DNA of 64,000 nt, from contig CALFER010000090.1 in assembly GCA_937951895.1 (NCBI GenBank), positions 97,450 through 161,449 on the forward strand, in the 5' to 3' direction. Shown in pieces: positions 61,025 to 64,000 of this stretch. The notes beneath the pieces are model-generated. The model worked only from the letters and a program-made list of their open reading frames with translations. It searched no databases and was not told where the DNA came from. Made by a program: the position numbers and the translations under genes. This DNA is from an uncultured bacterium (GTDB lineage: Bacteria > CSSED10-310 > CALFER01). Numbering within the stretch: position 1 is the first letter of the stretch; each line of letters opens with the position of its first letter.

Positions 61025-63835
61025 ATGAATCCTGAAACTCGATCTCAGCCAATTCGCACCGACGCTCACGGAAGTGCCTTGGTATTGATTTTATTGTTTA
61101 TCATGTTGCTGACGACCATGAGCACCGGTATGTTCATCTATGCCGCAAAACAGTCTCAGTCTGCCGATTCCCGGTACTCCCAGCTCGCCTCCGGTTATAT
61201 CGCCGATTCCGGGCTTGAAGCCGCCACAGCCACTCTTCTGAATGCCGATCTCGCAATACTCGACAAGAATGGCAATGGCATTGTCGACAGAGATGATTTC
61301 CCGGTGACAATTCCCACGCCAGTGACGGTTGGACGCAAAGATGCGACGAACGATGGGAAACAGGGCGTGGGTTCTTATACCTATGCGATCGATTACGTCG
61401 AGGCGGAACAGGTGGAGATCGAGTTCAGACTCCAGCCGACGTTACCTGATCCCACGACGGTCATCTACTCCTCTGCCGGCACCTACAATGACATCTACAA
61501 CTTGATACCGTTCTCGACGTGTTCAGTCAGAATTCGCGAGAACCATGAAGTGATCAACGATTACACGATATCCAAAGACAACGATCTGTCCCTGATGACA
61601 TCGGATCTGACATTCAACTGGACTGCACGAAATGTCATGAATCCTTTTTCCGATCACGAGTATCTCCTGCAGTTCGCACTGGTCCCTTTGCCGGATCAGG
61701 CGACCAGCGATCCCTACTTTGAACCGAATGATTGGTTCGGGAACCGGATCGTTCTGTATCCGAATAATGATGGACCCAACAACAGCTATCATATCACGGG
61801 GAACTGTTATCCGGACGTCGTTTCGGTACCCGGTGAATCATTGGGAGGACGGAACTATCTGTCATTCAATGGCCCCGGACCCGGATACGCCAAATACTAT
61901 CTCGTCGATGTTGAAAATTTGGATGTCACCGCACAGGGGTCTGTTGAGGTCCGATTGTATTACTCGGATGGAGTTGAGACCTATCAGGTCATCGCTGATT
62001 CGAATTGGAACAGCCGTCCCCATGCGTATGCCCTGTTAAATTTCGCGAATGATCCGGCACAAAACTGGACGTCGCCTTCCGACGCGAGTTTCTCCGGAAT
62101 TGATCCGAATCCGCTGGATGGGAATCAGATTTTCGCGCTGACCGTCCAGGGGATACCCGTTGGGGGAGCGGGAATCAACATAACGATCAGCCGCGGATTC
62201 AATCTGCCGGTATCATTGAGTTATCGGATGCGGACCAGCTACATGGAAGCGCTTGATCCGGATTGCTGGTATCCGGAGTGGCCGTGTGACGGTTCGAGTT
62301 CCTTGACTTACGAATCCATCACGCTCACGAATGAAGTGAATATTTATGCGGATCAGATCCTTAACAACGCCCTTCAGCTTCTGGGTCGCCGTCAAGCGCT
62401 CAGGGTTGATCAGATGTACACGGTGACGTCGGTCGGAAACGTCGAGAATGCAACGGAGTCCCGCCAGCTTCTGTTTTCGCCTGAAAGTTTTCTGGATTTT
62501 TCCCGTTTCGTGACAAACTCGCTGACGATCAACACGAGCGCGACGTATTCCGGTCGGATTTACTGTGAGGATGCACTGACAATCGAGGATGTGAATCCGG
62601 CGAGCACGACCGATAAAGCCAAGTTTTACGATGACGTGATCGTGGCTCGCGGGAACCTGGGCGATGGAGTCCTCAACGGGCTTGAACATGCCGAGTTTCT
62701 TGCGAATGCGAAGTTGTATACCCGAGCTGAAACCCAATCACTGCCGATCCGTGAAAACCTCTGGGATTATTACAATTCCAATGATTATCTGGCATGGAAG
62801 CTCTCACCGCCATCCGGTGCTGCATATGTCTTCCTGGGCCCTTACAATTATGACAACGAGATGGATGTCACTGAATTCGGATTGGAGTTGTCAGAGAACA
62901 CGGGACCCGGTAGCGATGATGTCGCTAATTATCATGGTCCGCATAACTTGATGTTGCAGAGCGAGTGGTTGCATCCTGACCCGTTGGTCTCTACCCCCTA
63001 TACTTCCTTTCCCAATTCTTCCAGTCTGGCCCGATATACGCCGATCGGCCGGCGGTTCAACGGATTGGTGATCGTCGATGGCGATCTGCACATCTGGGGA
63101 AAACTGCGAGGGAGGTCGCTCACATTTGTCGTCAATGGCGACATCTACATCGAACGTGAAATCATCATGGGCACGACGGCCCCATCCAACAACATGGCGG
63201 ACACACAGTTACCGGTCCATCTGGCGTTGATCTCCATGAAAGAAGACAATTCGGACGGGGATATCGTGATCAGCAAAAATTGCCCGCGTGTCATGCGGAT
63301 TGAAGCCGCTCTCGTTGCCATCAAAGGGAACTGGCGGATTGAGGACCATGACAACACACCGATGGCGCTCGATGCAGACGATTCTCACCAGTTCTTCATC
63401 GTGAACGGGAATGCAGTGAGCGCGAAACCGGAATTCTGGGACACGGATCCGACATCGGTTCCCGCGACCGATCCACTCACGCCGGGAATGGTCACGACAA
63501 CCGCGGCGATCCCGTTCGACATCAACGGTGACGGAAGGCTTTCATCCGCTGATCCCTCGGATCCCGCCTTCGTAGAACTCAATGGATGGAACGAACTGGA
63601 CATCCGGAACCAACGGGTCTGGTATCTGCAGTTTGTCGGGCCGATCATCACGAGCGATATTGGTCGAGCGTACGCATTCGGTCTGCGACCCGATCTGGAT
63701 GGCTCTTCCGTCACGTCGCGAATTTACAAGTATGATTCGACGATTCGCTTCAATCCACCGCCGTTTTTCCCGATTCCGGAACGGTCGATTCGAAAGCTCG
63801 AGTATTCCTCGGCAGCAATTCAATTGCCTCGATAA
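61025..63835 (+). CDS. Giant pilin-like surface protein with PilX-type N-terminus
   Basis: Protein of 936 residues. The N-terminus has one hydrophobic helix right after a short basic leader (GSALVLILLFIMLLTTMSTGM) followed by QSADSRYSQLASGYIADSGLEAA. This is the pattern of PilX/GspK-type minor pilins found in type IV pili or type II-like secretion. The long extracellular part has two EF-hand/dockerin-like calcium loops: DKNGNGIVDRDD (80-91) and DINGDGRLSSAD (832-843). The rest is beta-rich and not recognised. Usual minor pilins are about 200-350 residues, so this is unusually long. It follows a 285 nt spacer and no other pilus gene is in view. Confidence 0.6.
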   Translation: MNPETRSQPIRTDAHGSALVLILLFIMLLTTMSTGMFIYAAKQSQSADSRYSQLASGYIADSGLEAATATLLNADLAILDKNGNGIVDRDDFPVTIPTPVTVGRKDATNDGKQGVGSYTYAIDYVEAEQVEIEFRLQPTLPDPTTVIYSSAGTYNDIYNLIPFSTCSVRIRENHEVINDYTISKDNDLSLMTSDLTFNWTARNVMNPFSDHEYLLQFALVPLPDQATSDPYFEPNDWFGNRIVLYPNNDGPNNSYHITGNCYPDVVSVPGESLGGRNYLSFNGPGPGYAKYYLVDVENLDVTAQGSVEVRLYYSDGVETYQVIADSNWNSRPHAYALLNFANDPAQNWTSPSDASFSGIDPNPLDGNQIFALTVQGIPVGGAGINITISRGFNLPVSLSYRMRTSYMEALDPDCWYPEWPCDGSSSLTYESITLTNEVNIYADQILNNALQLLGRRQALRVDQMYTVTSVGNVENATESRQLLFSPESFLDFSRFVTNSLTINTSATYSGRIYCEDALTIEDVNPASTTDKAKFYDDVIVARGNLGDGVLNGLEHAEFLANAKLYTRAETQSLPIRENLWDYYNSNDYLAWKLSPPSGAAYVFLGPYNYDNEMDVTEFGLELSENTGPGSDDVANYHGPHNLMLQSEWLHPDPLVSTPYTSFPNSSSLARYTPIGRRFNGLVIVDGDLHIWGKLRGRSLTFVVNGDIYIEREIIMGTTAPSNNMADTQLPVHLALISMKEDNSDGDIVISKNCPRVMRIEAALVAIKGNWRIEDHDNTPMALDADDSHQFFIVNGNAVSAKPEFWDTDPTSVPATDPLTPGMVTTTAAIPFDINGDGRLSSADPSDPAFVELNGWNELDIRNQRVWYLQFVGPIITSDIGRAYAFGLRPDLDGSSVTSRIYKYDSTIRFNPPPFFPIPERSIRKLEYSSAAIQLPR

Positions 63836-63890
63836 AAAAAAAACGATATATTTAGCGTGAACAGGGAGTCCGCCAGGGAGGCATTGTGCG

Positions 63891-64000
63891 ATGAACCAGA
63901 GAAAACGCCGCTACACACCGATGGAGGTTGCGCGTACTCTGGGGATTTCGACTGCCAAGTTCAGCGCAATGGTCTCGGATGAGCTCCTTCCGAAGGGTCG
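63891..64000 (+). CDS. MerR-like helix-turn-helix protein, partial at window end
   Basis: The first 36 codons are present before the window ends. They read as a MerR/excisionase-type winged helix (RRYTPMEVARTLGISTAKFSA), with GGGAGG upstream of the ATG. A DNA-binding regulator is likely. Nothing beyond the first helix-turn-helix can be judged. Confidence 0.6.
   Translation, partial: MNQRKRRYTPMEVARTLGISTAKFSAMVSDELLPKG

Overview
The window looks like chromosomal core sequence from an uncultured Gram-negative bacterium. It encodes outer-membrane beta-barrel proteins (a TonB-receptor-like barrel and a FadL-like barrel), several lipoproteins, and a complete bacterial housekeeping set: enolase, ftsB, two CAT-anticodon tRNAs, tilS, ftsH, folP, cdaA, cdaR, pdxJ, recO, mgtE, rnz and selB. 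The gene set does not point to a cultivated model lineage. A secreted protein with long Pro-Thr repeats and a C-terminal sorting-like helix, a GldA/F/G-type exporter, several alkaline-phosphatase-superfamily proteins and a metV-metF pair together suggest a poorly cultivated phylum, for example Sumerlaeota or Hydrogenedentota. That placement is a guess from gene content. No phage, insertion sequence, integrase or CRISPR array is visible.

Layout. 1-9493 (+): a decayed sulfatase-like lipoprotein, a GldA-GldF-GldG-DUF4340 exporter operon, a trmN6-like methyltransferase and a large outer-membrane receptor. 9496-11930 (-): a second ABC-2 exporter. 12074-31337 (+): one long directional run. It opens with a cluster that makes PAPS (sat, a PHP phosphatase, cysC) interleaved with four alkaline-phosphatase-superfamily proteins, one of them fused to a lipid-flippase-like membrane domain. 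It continues with metV-metF, a YdjM-like membrane protein, a duplicated DUF4350-like protein, a sugar importer without an ATPase, and nrnA. 31428-33703 (+): a small protein and selB. 33686-48282: short blocks on alternating strands with recO, mgtE, an acylating aldehyde dehydrogenase, lipoproteins, rnz with two radical-SAM/SPASM genes, the Pro-Thr-repeat surface protein, a FadL-like barrel, a nitrilase-family amidase and a zinc-ribbon coiled-coil protein. 48271-64000: a Ser/Thr kinase with tetratricopeptide-like repeats, then enolase-ftsB, a PilZ protein, the tRNAs with their own terminators, the tilS-ftsH-folP-cdaA-cdaR-pdxJ run, a degenerate ATPase with a winged helix, a giant pilin-like protein and the start of a helix-turn-helix gene.

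How the genes fit together. The most distinctive segment is 12074-22807. Sat and CysC would make PAPS, the PHP protein would most likely remove the pAp by-product, and the phosphodiesterase/sulfatase-like proteins with the flippase fusion would act on an envelope substrate. CysC and three of these alkaline-phosphatase-superfamily proteins, in four consecutive genes, end in the same short LGY-type C-terminal peptide, which hints at a shared partner or complex. A sulfotransferase, which would complete such a pathway, is not seen here. Many convergent gene pairs abut or overlap at their 3' ends, and intrinsic terminators are clear only at the tRNA genes.
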